DNA from: JABMQB01 sp964408795
Lineage (GTDB): Bacteria > Bacteroidota > Bacteroidia > Bacteroidales > Prolixibacteraceae
Length of the DNA stretch: 64,000 nt
Assembly (NCBI GenBank): GCA_964408795.1
Contig: CAYPAW010000081.1
Coordinates: 58,874 to 122,873, forward strand
Direction: 5' to 3'
Shown here: one piece after another, positions 9,020 to 18,587 of the stretch
Layout: the number at the start of each line of letters is the position of its first letter
Position numbering within the stretch: position 1 is the stretch's first letter
Position numbers and translations under genes: made by a program
Notes under the pieces: generated by a model
What the model saw: only the letters and a program-made list of their open reading frames with translations
Database searches by the model: none
Told to the model about the DNA's origin: nothing

Positions 9020-10177
9020 ATGAAGTATATCAGAAACTTTTTTGAAAAAACGGAACCGTACGTTCAGCATGGAGCGAAATTCCATTGGCTTCATTCGGTC
9101 CACGACGGTTTTTTTACCTTGCTTTTTGTTTCGAAGAAAACCTCCCAAACCGGGGTTCACATTCACGACTACATTGATCTTAAGCGAACCATGGCCTTGG
9201 TGGTGATATCGCTGGTCCCTGCGATTCTTTTCGGGATGTACAATACCGGATTTCAGCATTTTAAAGCCATTGGAGCATTGGCGGATACCGGATTTCTCCC
9301 CCTTTTCTTTTACGGATTTCTGAAAGTTGTTCCCATTATTGTGGTATCCTATGTGGTAGGACTGGGCATTGAATTTGTCTTTGCACAAATCCGGGGACAT
9401 GAGATCCAGGAGGGTTTTTTGGTTTCGGGGATTCTCATTCCGTTGGTTATGCCTGTAGAAACTCCTTTATGGATGATTGCCATAGCCACTGCATTTGCGG
9501 TGATCATCGGGAAAGAGGTCTTTGGAGGTACCGGCATGAACATCTGGAATCCGGCGCTGTTAGCCCGGGCTTTTTTGTTTTTTGCTTATCCGGCACAAAT
9601 GTCGGGCAATTCCGTTTGGGTTTCCCTGCGCCATACCGATCACACCCTGGATAGTTTTACGGGTGCCACCCCCCTGGCTTTGGCTGCTGAAGGAGAGTTT
9701 TCCCAAAATATAGCAGACGCATTTTGGGGTTTTATCCCCGGATCGATAGGAGAAACATCCACCCTCGCAATCCTCATCGGAGCCGCTATTCTGGTGATCA
9801 CAGGCATCGGAAGCTGGAAAATTATGGTCTCTACGGTCGCAGGTGGATTGAGCATGGGGTTGCTTCTTCATGTATTTGCCGTAAACAGCTTTATGGAACT
9901 TCCCTTCTGGCAACATTTAATCCTTGGGGGATTTGCATTTGGCGCTGTTTTTATGGCTACGGATCCAGTTACAGCACCTCAAACCGAAAAGGGAAAATGG
10001 ATCTACGGATTCCTGATCGGGTTCCTGGCAATCCTCATTCGTGTTTTAAATCCTGCCTATCCCGAAGGCATGATGTTATCAATATTGCTGATGAATACGT
10101 TTGCCCCTCTTATCGACCATTACATGGTGAAAAACCATATCAAAAAAAGAGCAAAAAGGGCAAATGTCACGTTGTGA
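9020..10177 (+). CDS. nqrB: Na+-translocating NADH:quinone reductase subunit B
   Basis: 385 residues, membrane subunit with about ten spans. The FMN attachment motif is FTGATP, with the flavinylated threonine at about residue 217; the family motif is S/T-G-A-T. It carries covalently bound FMN and, by family knowledge, part of the Na+ path and the quinone site. It lies in the nqr operon with 17 bases on either side. Confidence 0.97.
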   Translation: MKYIRNFFEKTEPYVQHGAKFHWLHSVHDGFFTLLFVSKKTSQTGVHIHDYIDLKRTMALVVISLVPAILFGMYNTGFQHFKAIGALADTGFLPLFFYGFLKVVPIIVVSYVVGLGIEFVFAQIRGHEIQEGFLVSGILIPLVMPVETPLWMIAIATAFAVIIGKEVFGGTGMNIWNPALLARAFLFFAYPAQMSGNSVWVSLRHTDHTLDSFTGATPLALAAEGEFSQNIADAFWGFIPGSIGETSTLAILIGAAILVITGIGSWKIMVSTVAGGLSMGLLLHVFAVNSFMELPFWQHLILGGFAFGAVFMATDPVTAPQTEKGKWIYGFLIGFLAILIRVLNPAYPEGMMLSILLMNTFAPLIDHYMVKNHIKKRAKRANVTL

Positions 10178-10193
10178 ATGAAAAATACCAACC

Positions 10194-10886
10194 ATGAATA
10201 AAGAAGGAAATACCTATACATTCCTCTATGCTGCAACCATGGTCATCCTTGTTGCAGCCATCGTATCGGTGGTGGCAATGACCTTAAAACCGCTCCAGAC
10301 AAGAAATATGGTAACGGAAAAGAAACAGGATATCCTTGCCGCTGTGAATATTGAAAGTACAGCAGAAAATGCAGAAAAGATCTATGCCGAAACCGTAGTG
10401 AACAGCTACGTGTTGGATATCAACGGCGAGAAAAAGAAAGGAGAGGCATTCATTACCGATTTAAAAAAAGAAATGGCAAAAGATCCTGCCGAAAGAAGCC
10501 TTCCGGTTTTTGAATGTCAGTCTGAAGACGGGATAAAATATGTATTTCCCATGCGTGGATCCGGGCTTTGGGGACCAATATGGGGATATGTTTCATTGGA
10601 TAGTGATTTGAATACCATCTATGGGGCTACATTCGATCACGAAGGGGAAACTCCCGGATTGGGAGCCGAAATAACAACCGCTGATTTCAGGGATCAGTTT
10701 GTGGGTAAAAAGATTTTTCAGGATAGCGCCCTCGCTTTTACCGTGGCAAAAAAAGGGGAAGTTGCTCCTGAAGAACACAGTGTAGATGGCATATCCGGAG
10801 GCACGATAACCAGTAAGGGGGTGCAACGGATGCTGCTTGACGATTTTTCATTATACCTGCCTTTTTTGAAAAAAAAACAGGAGTAA
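10194..10886 (+). CDS. nqrC: Na+-translocating NADH:quinone reductase subunit C
   Basis: 230 residues: one N-terminal membrane span (about 9-29) and a periplasmic FMN-binding domain. The flavinylation motif near the C-terminus reads DGISGGTITSKGV, so the usual S-G-A-T is S-G-G-T here, with the acceptor threonine at about residue 204. The flanking D-x-x-S and T-S-x-G-V residues are kept, so it should still be a substrate for the FMN transferase ApbE, which is not encoded in this window. Confidence 0.97.
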   Translation: MNKEGNTYTFLYAATMVILVAAIVSVVAMTLKPLQTRNMVTEKKQDILAAVNIESTAENAEKIYAETVVNSYVLDINGEKKKGEAFITDLKKEMAKDPAERSLPVFECQSEDGIKYVFPMRGSGLWGPIWGYVSLDSDLNTIYGATFDHEGETPGLGAEITTADFRDQFVGKKIFQDSALAFTVAKKGEVAPEEHSVDGISGGTITSKGVQRMLLDDFSLYLPFLKKKQE

Positions 10887-10904
10887 AATAAAAGGACAAA
10901 TTGT

Positions 10905-11555
10905 ATGAACAAAAGAGAACCTTTGTTTTCCAGGAAGAACTTGAGGTTGCTGACCGGTCCACTGAGTACCACCAATCCTATAACGGTTCAGGTATTGGGG
11001 ATCTGTTCGGCATTAGCCGTTACGGCTCAATTAAAACCGGCTCTGGTAATGGCTGTTTCGGTAATTGTGGTGTTAGCTCTGGCGAATGTTATCATTTCGC
11101 TGTTGCGCAATACCATTCCGAACCGAATTCGTATTATCGTACAACTGGTTGTCGTTGCAGCCCTGGTCATCCTTGTGGACCAGTTTCTGAAAGCTTTTGT
11201 GTACGATGTGAGCAAACAGTTGTCGGTTTTTGTGGGCTTGATCATCACCAATTGCATTATTATGGGCCGGCTGGAGGCTTTTGCACTGGCTAACAAACCC
11301 TGGCAGTCTTTCCTTGATGGCATCGGTAATGCTGCCGGTTACGGATTGATCCTGGTAATCGTAGGGTTTGTACGTGAACTGTTTGGGTCCGGATCCCTTT
11401 TGGGACTGAGGATTGTTCCCGAAAACTGGTATATAACGAACGGAGGATTCTATGAAAACAACGGAATGATGATTCTTCCACCTATGGCCCTTATAACGGT
11501 GGGAATTATCATTTGGATCCAACGTTCACGCAACCGGGAATTGATTGAAAAGTAA
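10905..11555 (+). CDS. nqrD: Na+-translocating NADH:quinone reductase subunit D
   Basis: 216 residues, six membrane spans. The N-terminal LTGPLSTTNPITVQVLGICSA and the central IITNCIIMGRLEAFA segments are hallmarks of NqrD/RnfE; the Cys in the TNC motif contributes to the intramembrane iron centre formed with NqrE. Its NqrE partner follows 18 bases later. Confidence 0.97.
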   Translation: MNKREPLFSRKNLRLLTGPLSTTNPITVQVLGICSALAVTAQLKPALVMAVSVIVVLALANVIISLLRNTIPNRIRIIVQLVVVAALVILVDQFLKAFVYDVSKQLSVFVGLIITNCIIMGRLEAFALANKPWQSFLDGIGNAAGYGLILVIVGFVRELFGSGSLLGLRIVPENWYITNGGFYENNGMMILPPMALITVGIIIWIQRSRNRELIEK

Positions 11556-11573
11556 CAGGTAAAAAAATAAAGT

Positions 11574-12191
11574 ATGGAAAACCTTATCAATATATTCATA
11601 AAGTCCATCTTTGTTGAAAACATGGTTTTTGCCTATTTTCTGGGCATGTGTTCCTATCTGGCTGTATCCAAAAAGGTGACCACAGCCACCGGCCTGGGAA
11701 TAGCCGTAATCTTTGTTCTGGGAATTACGGTCCCGGTGAACTATCTGCTGGAAAAATATGTCCTTTCGGAAGGGGCGTTGGTATGGCTGGATGATGCATT
11801 GGCCACGGTAGACCTGAGCTTTCTCCGGTTTATCATGTTCATAGCCATCATCGCCTCCATGGTTCAATTGGTTGAAATGGTCGTAGAAAAATTTGCACCG
11901 GCTCTCTATAACCAGCTGGGCATCTTTCTTCCGTTGATTGCCGTCAATTGTGCCATTCTTGGAGGTTCTCTCTTTTTGCAACAGAAGGCGTTCCATAACG
12001 TCGGGGAAGCCTCTGTGTACGGACTGGGATCGGGTGTCGGATGGTTCCTGGCTATCATTGGAATCGCAGCTATTCGTGAAAAAATTGAATATTCCAATAT
12101 CCCGGCTCCCTTGCGCGGTCTCGGAATTGCTTTTATTGTTACGGGTCTTATGGGGCTGGCTTTTATGGGCTTTATGGGCATTAATCTTTAA
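11574..12191 (+). CDS. nqrE: Na+-translocating NADH:quinone reductase subunit E
   Basis: 205 residues, six membrane spans, related to NqrD in inverted topology. Motifs NMVFAYFLGMCSYLAVSKK near the N-terminus and IAVNCAILGGSLF at about 122-134 hold the two Cys positions conserved in NqrE/RnfA. It is the fifth gene of the operon. Confidence 0.97.
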   Translation: MENLINIFIKSIFVENMVFAYFLGMCSYLAVSKKVTTATGLGIAVIFVLGITVPVNYLLEKYVLSEGALVWLDDALATVDLSFLRFIMFIAIIASMVQLVEMVVEKFAPALYNQLGIFLPLIAVNCAILGGSLFLQQKAFHNVGEASVYGLGSGVGWFLAIIGIAAIREKIEYSNIPAPLRGLGIAFIVTGLMGLAFMGFMGINL

Positions 12192-12206
12192 TAAAACATT
12201 CTGCTG

Positions 12207-13469
12207 ATGAGCTTGTTATCAACACAATTCATGGTTATTACTGCCAGTATACTCGTATTTTTAATTGTCATTCTTCTCCTGGTGGCCCTATTGCTTTATG
12301 CCAAGAAAAAACTCCTTCCTTCCGGAACGGTTACCATAACCATCAATGAGGAAGAGAAGACCATTGAGACCCAGCCGGGAAATACCCTTCTTTCCACCCT
12401 GGGAGAAAACAAGATTTATCTTCCTTCGGCCTGTGGCGGAGGCGGAACCTGTGCCTTATGCCGTTGTCAGGTTCTGGAAGGCGGAGGTTCAATCCTCCCT
12501 ACGGAAACTGTTTTTTTTACCCGCAAAGAACAAAATGAACACTGGCGACTGAGCTGTCAGGTAAAAGTGAAAGAAAATCTGAAAATTAAGATTCCTCAGG
12601 AAATACTGGGAATCAAAAAGTGGGAATGCACGGTGATATCAAACAAAAATGTTGCCACCTACATCAAAGAATTTATCGTTCAACTACCTGATAAAGAAAA
12701 TCTTAACTTCAAATCGGGAGGGTATATTCAAGTGGATGTACCCAAAATTGAGGTGGATTTTAAAACGATGGATGTTGATCCCCGGTTTCGGGATGAATGG
12801 GAAAAATTCGGCATGTTCGATCTGAAAATGAAGAATCCCGAGCCGACCTTCCGGGCCTATTCCATGGCAAACCATCCGGCAGAAGGAAACATCATCATGC
12901 TGAATGTCCGCATAGCCACCCCACCCTATGACCGGGTAAAAAATCGCTTTAAGAAGGTAAACCCGGGAGTATGTTCTTCCTATATTTTCTCACGTAAACC
13001 GGGCGATAAAATCACCATTTCAGGTCCTTACGGAGAATTCTTCCTGAAAGATAACAACAACGAAATGATGTTTATCGGAGGAGGGGCCGGTATGGCTCCC
13101 ATGCGTTCCCACCTGTTCCACCTGTTCCATACCGTGAAAGAAAAAAAGAAAAAAATAACCTTCTGGTACGGAGCCCGCTCGTGGCGTGAAGTATTCTATT
13201 ACGACGAGTTTCGTGAAATCGAAAAGAATTTCCCGAATTTCATGTTCCAACTGGCTTTGTCGGATGCGTTGCCTGAAGATAACTGGACAGGCCCCACCGG
13301 GTTTATCCATCAGGTAATCTATGACAAGTATTTGAAAAAACACGAAGAACCCGAAGAAATAGACTACTACCTCTGCGGCCCTCCGATGATGAACGACGCC
13401 GTACAGAAAATGCTGTACAACCTGGGAGTCCCCGTTGAAAATGTCCTGTTTGATGACTTCGGAAGTTAA
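12207..13469 (+). CDS. nqrF: Na+-translocating NADH:quinone reductase subunit F
   Basis: 420 residues. The order is one N-terminal membrane span (about 10-32), a plant-type [2Fe-2S] domain with Cys at about 76, 82, 85 and 117 (CGGGGTCALC plus SCQVK), an FAD domain with RAYSMAN, and an NADH domain with GGGAGMAPMRSH, WYGARS and YYLCGPPMMN. This is the electron entry point of the complex. It is the last gene of the nqr operon; no clear hairpin terminator follows. Confidence 0.97.
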   Translation: MSLLSTQFMVITASILVFLIVILLLVALLLYAKKKLLPSGTVTITINEEEKTIETQPGNTLLSTLGENKIYLPSACGGGGTCALCRCQVLEGGGSILPTETVFFTRKEQNEHWRLSCQVKVKENLKIKIPQEILGIKKWECTVISNKNVATYIKEFIVQLPDKENLNFKSGGYIQVDVPKIEVDFKTMDVDPRFRDEWEKFGMFDLKMKNPEPTFRAYSMANHPAEGNIIMLNVRIATPPYDRVKNRFKKVNPGVCSSYIFSRKPGDKITISGPYGEFFLKDNNNEMMFIGGGAGMAPMRSHLFHLFHTVKEKKKKITFWYGARSWREVFYYDEFREIEKNFPNFMFQLALSDALPEDNWTGPTGFIHQVIYDKYLKKHEEPEEIDYYLCGPPMMNDAVQKMLYNLGVPVENVLFDDFGS

Positions 13470-13763
13470 ATCCAGTACATATACGATCTCAAATCAACCT
13501 TTTTCAATGGGCCGGGATGAAAATCCAGAATCCCTCCATCCTTTCTGTCGTATCAAAGGAAAGTCCGGATCTTATTCCCTTATCTGATAAATTTATTTTA
13601 TTTTTACAGCATCCGGGAAAGAAAAATCAAACAAAAAAAGAACCGGATAAAACGACCATGAATCAACGTATACACAAACAAGTAAGCGTACATTCTTCAT
13701 GGGAGTTACCTGTCTGTCGAAGGCAGGCATCAAAACTCTTTAAAAATCATTAAAAACAATAAG
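13470..13763. other. Intergenic region, no gene seen
   Basis: About 290 bases between nqrF and the beta-helix gene. One frame is open from 13517, but its composition (repeated K/P/S without a fold) does not look like protein. A small hairpin with arms cctgtc and ggcagg lies at about 13708-13726, the kind of palindromic intergenic element often seen in these genomes. The promoter of the carbohydrate locus is probably here. Confidence 0.5.
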
Positions 13764-15611
13764 ATGAAAAAAACCATCTGTACTTTAATCCCTTTTCTTC
13801 TCGGCTTATTTCTATCGTTTGCGGTTCTTTCACAACCTTCGGGAGGTCCTTACGGACCTGTTCAGCAGTTTTATGAATTACCGGATGTTCCGGGAGTCTT
13901 ATACTATGTATCTCCTGACGGGGATCCGGGAGCTTCAGGAAAAGCATTGGAAGATCCGACGACTCTTGAATCGGCCATTTCCCGGGTTACGACGGGTGAT
14001 GCCATCGTGCTGCGAGGAGGGACATACCGTACCGGAGACCTGATTCTGAACCAGGGGATCACGATGCAGCCGTATGCCGATGAACTACCGGTATTAAAAG
14101 GAACTTACCTAGCTACTGAATGGCAATATTTGGGAAACAACCTGTGGCGCACTCCCTGGAAACACCTTTTCCCCATGACTCCGGATAGTTGGTGGCGCAA
14201 AGAACGGGAAGGAATCCATACTCCTCTTCACCGGTTCAACAACGACATGGTTTTTATCAATGGAAGATTTCTCCAGTCGGCAGGTTGGCTGAACGAAATT
14301 ACAGAAGATACCTACTACATCGACTACCGGGAAAAAATGGTCTATATCGGCACGGATCCAACAGATAAACAGGTTGAAATTACAGCTTTTAATATCGCTT
14401 TGGAACGAGTTACCGTTCCAGTCCATGGCAAACAACCGGATAAAATCGGGCCGGTAATAAAAGGGATCACCTTCACACAATATGCTTTCCAGGGCTTATC
14501 CATTGATGGAACCTATGCCCAGGGACCTATGGATGAATCAGAACTCGGAAAAGAGGTGGTGGGAACGACCCTTGAACATTGTGAGATATCCTTTTGCGGA
14601 AGAGTCGGGGCATGGCTGATGGGCGATCAGTTAACGATGCGCCATTGCAAGGTGAGCGATACAAGCACCGAGGGTGTGTATATCAACTGTTCAAACGATG
14701 TGTTACTCGAACGAAATATCTTCACACGCAACAACATTGAACGGATTACCGGCTATTATCCGGCTGCCGTAAAAATTTTCAACCAGACCCACCGGGTTAC
14801 CTGTAACGACAACCTGATCACCGACCTTCCATACTCCAATGGTATCTGGTACGATGTGGGCAATGTAGACGGAGTATTCACCAATAACTGGCTTGAGAAT
14901 GTTGGTTTTGTAACAGAAGAATTTTCTCCCACACGGGTATGGCCAAGTCAGAATGCTTTCTTTTTTGAAATCTCCAAAGGAGCGCTGTTAGCCGGCAATG
15001 TATTTGTCAACTGCGACCATGGCATGCTCATACTGAACAGTTGCAATGTCAAAGTATACCAGAATACATTTATTAACAGCCTTGCCTGCTTTGGCCGCGA
15101 CCAACGCAGTGCCGAGGGAGATCATTTCGGCTGGCACCCCCAGACAGGTCCCGGTGTGGAAGAACGTACCGGCCATGAGTTCATCAACAACCTGCTGGTG
15201 GGCAATGAAAACTTCACCCGCCCCCTGCTGTTTATCTGGCAACCCGATATCCTGTGTGAAAGACTCACTGAACCGGCCCTGAAAAAGCTGGATCACAATG
15301 TGTATGTGAATAAAAAGGGATTCCATCCCATCATCTGGCTGAACCAAAAGCTGAACGGACAATGCAAAACACCCTGCAACACAACCGCCGAACTGAATAA
15401 AGCAAAATCCGAATATGCTGCCAACAGCAAAAGTCTGATGAACTATAAAGGACCGCTGTTTAAAAGTTCTCATCTGGGAGATTACCGGCTGATGAATGAT
15501 TTCCCGGGAACCCGTACAGCAACTGAATCGCCGGATTTTATCTATCATCTGACTGGGAAAAACAAAGAAAGGCCCTATATGGGAGCCTATCCAGATCTTG
15601 TCCAGGAATAA
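13764..15611 (+). CDS. Secreted right-handed beta-helix protein
   Basis: 615 residues with an N-terminal signal peptide (about residues 1-23). The segment LYYVSPDGDPGASGKALEDP followed by DAIVLRGGTYRTGDLIL is the standard entry into a right-handed parallel beta-helix, as in polysaccharide lyases and DUF1565-type proteins. The central part has repeated turns of the N-x-F/I-x-x-N type (for example ERNIFTRNN, NDNLITDLP, TNNWLENV, AGNVFVNC, YQNTFIN). It probably binds or cleaves a polysaccharide outside the cytoplasm; I cannot assign a substrate or lyase family. The next gene, 50 bases downstream, encodes a GH8 enzyme, which suggests a shared glycan target. Confidence 0.8.
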   Translation: MKKTICTLIPFLLGLFLSFAVLSQPSGGPYGPVQQFYELPDVPGVLYYVSPDGDPGASGKALEDPTTLESAISRVTTGDAIVLRGGTYRTGDLILNQGITMQPYADELPVLKGTYLATEWQYLGNNLWRTPWKHLFPMTPDSWWRKEREGIHTPLHRFNNDMVFINGRFLQSAGWLNEITEDTYYIDYREKMVYIGTDPTDKQVEITAFNIALERVTVPVHGKQPDKIGPVIKGITFTQYAFQGLSIDGTYAQGPMDESELGKEVVGTTLEHCEISFCGRVGAWLMGDQLTMRHCKVSDTSTEGVYINCSNDVLLERNIFTRNNIERITGYYPAAVKIFNQTHRVTCNDNLITDLPYSNGIWYDVGNVDGVFTNNWLENVGFVTEEFSPTRVWPSQNAFFFEISKGALLAGNVFVNCDHGMLILNSCNVKVYQNTFINSLACFGRDQRSAEGDHFGWHPQTGPGVEERTGHEFINNLLVGNENFTRPLLFIWQPDILCERLTEPALKKLDHNVYVNKKGFHPIIWLNQKLNGQCKTPCNTTAELNKAKSEYAANSKSLMNYKGPLFKSSHLGDYRLMNDFPGTRTATESPDFIYHLTGKNKERPYMGAYPDLVQE

Positions 15612-15661
15612 AATAAACAAAAATGACTATGCAGTTAACATATCCGATTAAAAACCAGAAG

Positions 15662-16933
15662 ATGAACAAAAGAAATCCCCTTCGTACAGTCCTTTTAATG
15701 GGCCTTCTTATGGGCCTTCTATCCTCCTGTTCTGATCCTAAAGATGGTCAGGGTGCCTTTAAAACAGGAACCTACCGGAATCTTTTTCTGGAGAACGGGT
15801 ATACGGAAAAAGAAATTGATGCCAAAGTGGAGGGTGCTTTTCAACAACTTTTTCATGGAGATAGTGCCCAGGTAATATACCGTGAAGCCGGAGAGAATGA
15901 AAACGGAAAGCTGGCGATGCTTATGGATGTTCTCAGCGGGGATGTACGAAGCGAAGGCATGTCTTACGGAATGATGATCTGTGTACAGATGGATAAAAAA
16001 GAGGAGTTTGATGCGTTGTGGAACTGGGCGAAGACCTATATGTATGTTGATACCGAAGGGCATCCCAACCGGGGTTATTTCTCGTGGTCGATGAACTATG
16101 ACGGAACCCCCCGGGCTGAAACGCCGGCTCCTGATGGCGAGGAATACTTTGCAATGGCGCTCTATTTTGCGGCAAACCGCTGGGGCAATGGCGAAGGAAT
16201 CTACCACTACAAACTGTGGGCGGATACTATCCTCCACACTATACGGCACCATCCGGTTATCACAGGTCCGACCCGTTTCGGAGAGCGTACCATCGGACCG
16301 ATGGTCAGTGAAGAGCATCACATGATTCTTTTTGTTCCGGATGTGGGGAGAAATACCTTCACGGATCCTTCGTACCACCTGCCCGGTTTTTATGAACTCT
16401 GGGCGCGTTGGGGTCCGGAAGAAGACCGGGCATTCTGGTCTATAGCGGCTGACACCAGCCGGGCCTTCTTTTATAAACATGTACATCCTGAAACCGGACT
16501 TTGTACCGATTATGCCAACTTTGACGGATCGCGGAGGGAAACACGATGGAACCAACGGGCCATGACCTTTGCCTACGACTCATGGCGCACCCAGTCAAAC
16601 TGGGCCTTCGACTGGTCGTGGTGGCAGAAAGATCCCCGCGAGGTTGAACTCAGCAACCGGCTACAGCGTTTCTTTGCCTCCTTTGGGGTAAACTCGTTTG
16701 GACACAGGTTCACCCAGGATGGAGAAGTCCTCGACTCTACACACCGTGCCGGCCTGGTGGCTACTACCGCCGTACTCAGCCTGGCTGCCAACCATGACCT
16801 GGCCTCAAAATTCGTGGAGGAATTCTGGAATACCCCGGTACCTGAATCACACGGAGAACGATACTACGACGGAACCTTGTATATGATGAGCCTGTTGCAT
16901 TGCAGCGGAAAATTCAGGATCTGGAAGCCCTGA
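15662..16933 (+). CDS. Glycoside hydrolase family 8 lipoprotein, Rex-like
   Basis: 423 residues from the methionine at 15662; an upstream methionine at 15623 would spoil the lipoprotein signal. The signal ends in a lipobox (LLSSC, Cys about 23), so the enzyme is lipid-anchored. The GH8 signature DVRSEGMSYGMM holds the general-acid Glu (about 98), followed by WNWAKTYM, PAPDGEEYFAMAL and TDYANFDG, which contains a candidate catalytic Asp. The closest family memory is the reducing-end xylose-releasing exo-oligoxylanase group. It would trim xylo-oligosaccharides at the cell surface or in the periplasm. No SusC/SusD pair is near, so this is not a classic PUL. Confidence 0.88.
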   Translation: MNKRNPLRTVLLMGLLMGLLSSCSDPKDGQGAFKTGTYRNLFLENGYTEKEIDAKVEGAFQQLFHGDSAQVIYREAGENENGKLAMLMDVLSGDVRSEGMSYGMMICVQMDKKEEFDALWNWAKTYMYVDTEGHPNRGYFSWSMNYDGTPRAETPAPDGEEYFAMALYFAANRWGNGEGIYHYKLWADTILHTIRHHPVITGPTRFGERTIGPMVSEEHHMILFVPDVGRNTFTDPSYHLPGFYELWARWGPEEDRAFWSIAADTSRAFFYKHVHPETGLCTDYANFDGSRRETRWNQRAMTFAYDSWRTQSNWAFDWSWWQKDPREVELSNRLQRFFASFGVNSFGHRFTQDGEVLDSTHRAGLVATTAVLSLAANHDLASKFVEEFWNTPVPESHGERYYDGTLYMMSLLHCSGKFRIWKP

Positions 16934-16949
16934 CAAAAGATGTGGTAAA

Positions 16950-17726
16950 ATGAAAAAATACAAAACCGGATTTGTGCTGAGCGGCGGCGGGGCAAGAGGA
17001 TTTGCCCACCTGGGAATGCTGCACTACTTCCGGGAACAAGGAATCTATCCGGACATAATCTCCGGAGTAAGTGCCGGTGCCATCGCAGGAGCATTTATTG
17101 CCAGTGGCAAAACACCCCTGGAGACCCATAAAATCGTCTCCCGGAGGGGATTCCTGCATTACACAAAGATTCAATTACCCATCGATGGATTCTTTCGCCT
17201 GGACGGACTGGAAGAACTTCTGCGGAAAGAGATAAAACAACAAAATATCGAAGACCTGGACATTCCGCTGGTCATTGGGGCAACCAACCTAAATACCGGG
17301 AAAATGGAATATTTTACAAAGGGTTCACTGTATAAAACCGTCCTGGCTTCCTCTTCCATCCCGGTTTTGTTTCCTCCCGTAACCATCAATGATGCACAAT
17401 ATATTGACGGCGGCGTACTCGACAATCTGCCCCTGCAGCCCATTCAGGGAAAATGCAAATTCATAATCACACAAAACATCAATCCGGTCAATGAAACCGG
17501 GAAACTGAAAAATCTGATTCAGATTGCTACACGCAGTTTCTATATCCAGGTGCATGCCCGTATCGATTATGCAAAAAAACACTCTCACCTTTATATCGAG
17601 CCCACAAAACTGGATAGATTCGATGTATTGAAAGCCAGCCAGGCGGATGAAATTTTCGAGATTGGATACACCTTTGCAAAGACACTGGATCTGTCCTTAT
17701 TAAAGAATGACAATAACAAGAATTAA
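16950..17726 (+). CDS. Patatin-like phospholipase
   Basis: 258 residues, a compact single-domain patatin. Visible are the oxyanion loop GGGARGF (about 12-18), the nucleophile elbow GVSAGA (Ser about 42), and the Asp of the catalytic dyad in DGGVLDN (about 152). No signal peptide, so it is cytoplasmic or peripheral. It would hydrolyse acyl esters of lipids. It starts 17 bases after the GH8 gene and may be read through from that locus, though a functional link is not obvious. A second patatin gene lies at 40941. Confidence 0.9.
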   Translation: MKKYKTGFVLSGGGARGFAHLGMLHYFREQGIYPDIISGVSAGAIAGAFIASGKTPLETHKIVSRRGFLHYTKIQLPIDGFFRLDGLEELLRKEIKQQNIEDLDIPLVIGATNLNTGKMEYFTKGSLYKTVLASSSIPVLFPPVTINDAQYIDGGVLDNLPLQPIQGKCKFIITQNINPVNETGKLKNLIQIATRSFYIQVHARIDYAKKHSHLYIEPTKLDRFDVLKASQADEIFEIGYTFAKTLDLSLLKNDNNKN

Positions 17727-17778
17727 GGGAACAAATCCGATAATAGAGCAACAAATCATCCACCCGATTCCTGAACCC

Positions 17779-18477
17779 TCAGACATTGCTGTTCAGGGCA
17801 TGGACCAATTTCTCCCGATACGTCAGGCTTACCGGTAATTTATCGTTTCCGATCTTCACCTGGTTCCCTTCCATATAATCCACTTTTTTCAGATTGATGG
17901 CATACGACTTGTGAATCCGCTGAAACCCGGAAGCAGGTAACCAGGAGAGGAACTGCTTCATGGTTCCATGGGCCATCAGTTTTTTATCGGATAGCCGAAA
18001 GATCACATAATCCCCCAAAGCCTCAAGAAACAGCAAGTCATCATACGCTATCCGGTAGTTCTTCTTATCTGCTTTTACGAGAATATACCCCCTTTCGGAT
18101 GAATGTTGATCCCCTTTCCTCTCCATTCGTTCCAATGCTCTGTTCACGGCTTTCCGGAAACGCCCGAAATCAACAGGTTTCAAAAGGTAATCCAGGGCAT
18201 CCACTTCAAATCCTTCGACGGCATATTGAGGATAGGCGGTAACAAATACACACAAGGGAGTATAGCTGAGACTTCTGATAAAACCGATCCCGGTAAGCAT
18301 CGGCATATTGATATCCAGAAAGAGCAGATCGATCTTTTCCTTCTGCATTACCTTACCGGCTTCCAAGGCATTGTCACAAACCTGCACCAGTTTAAGTTCC
18401 GGACATGCTGCCACATAATCCTTCAAGATATCCTGGGCCAGGGGTTCATCATCAACGATCAAACATGTAAGTACCAT
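17779..18477 (-). CDS. LytTR-family response regulator
   Basis: 232 residues. The receiver domain has the acidic pair in IVDDEP, the phosphorylated Asp in LLFLDINMP (about 55), and the Lys in LLKPVDF. A LytTR DNA-binding domain follows (about 130-232, with YILVKADKKNYRI, LEALGDYV and RIHKSYAINL). It pairs with the LytS-type kinase encoded 110 bases upstream on the same strand. Its target genes are not evident; autoregulation of the unit is possible. Confidence 0.95.
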   Translation of the reverse strand: MVLTCLIVDDEPLAQDILKDYVAACPELKLVQVCDNALEAGKVMQKEKIDLLFLDINMPMLTGIGFIRSLSYTPLCVFVTAYPQYAVEGFEVDALDYLLKPVDFGRFRKAVNRALERMERKGDQHSSERGYILVKADKKNYRIAYDDLLFLEALGDYVIFRLSDKKLMAHGTMKQFLSWLPASGFQRIHKSYAINLKKVDYMEGNQVKIGNDKLPVSLTYREKLVHALNSNV

Positions 18478-18587
18478 AGATCAATGCTTTTGCAATCATC
18501 GCATTAAAGGGTAAAGATTCTTTTTAAGAACGTATTTTTCTTTCCTTCAGGTATGGCTTGCCAGCAAAAAAACGGTTTTACGATTTT

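Noticed and set aside
13517..13753. 78-codon frame before the beta-helix gene
   Set aside because: No hydrophobic pattern of a folded protein and it ends next to a small intergenic hairpin; not supported as a gene.
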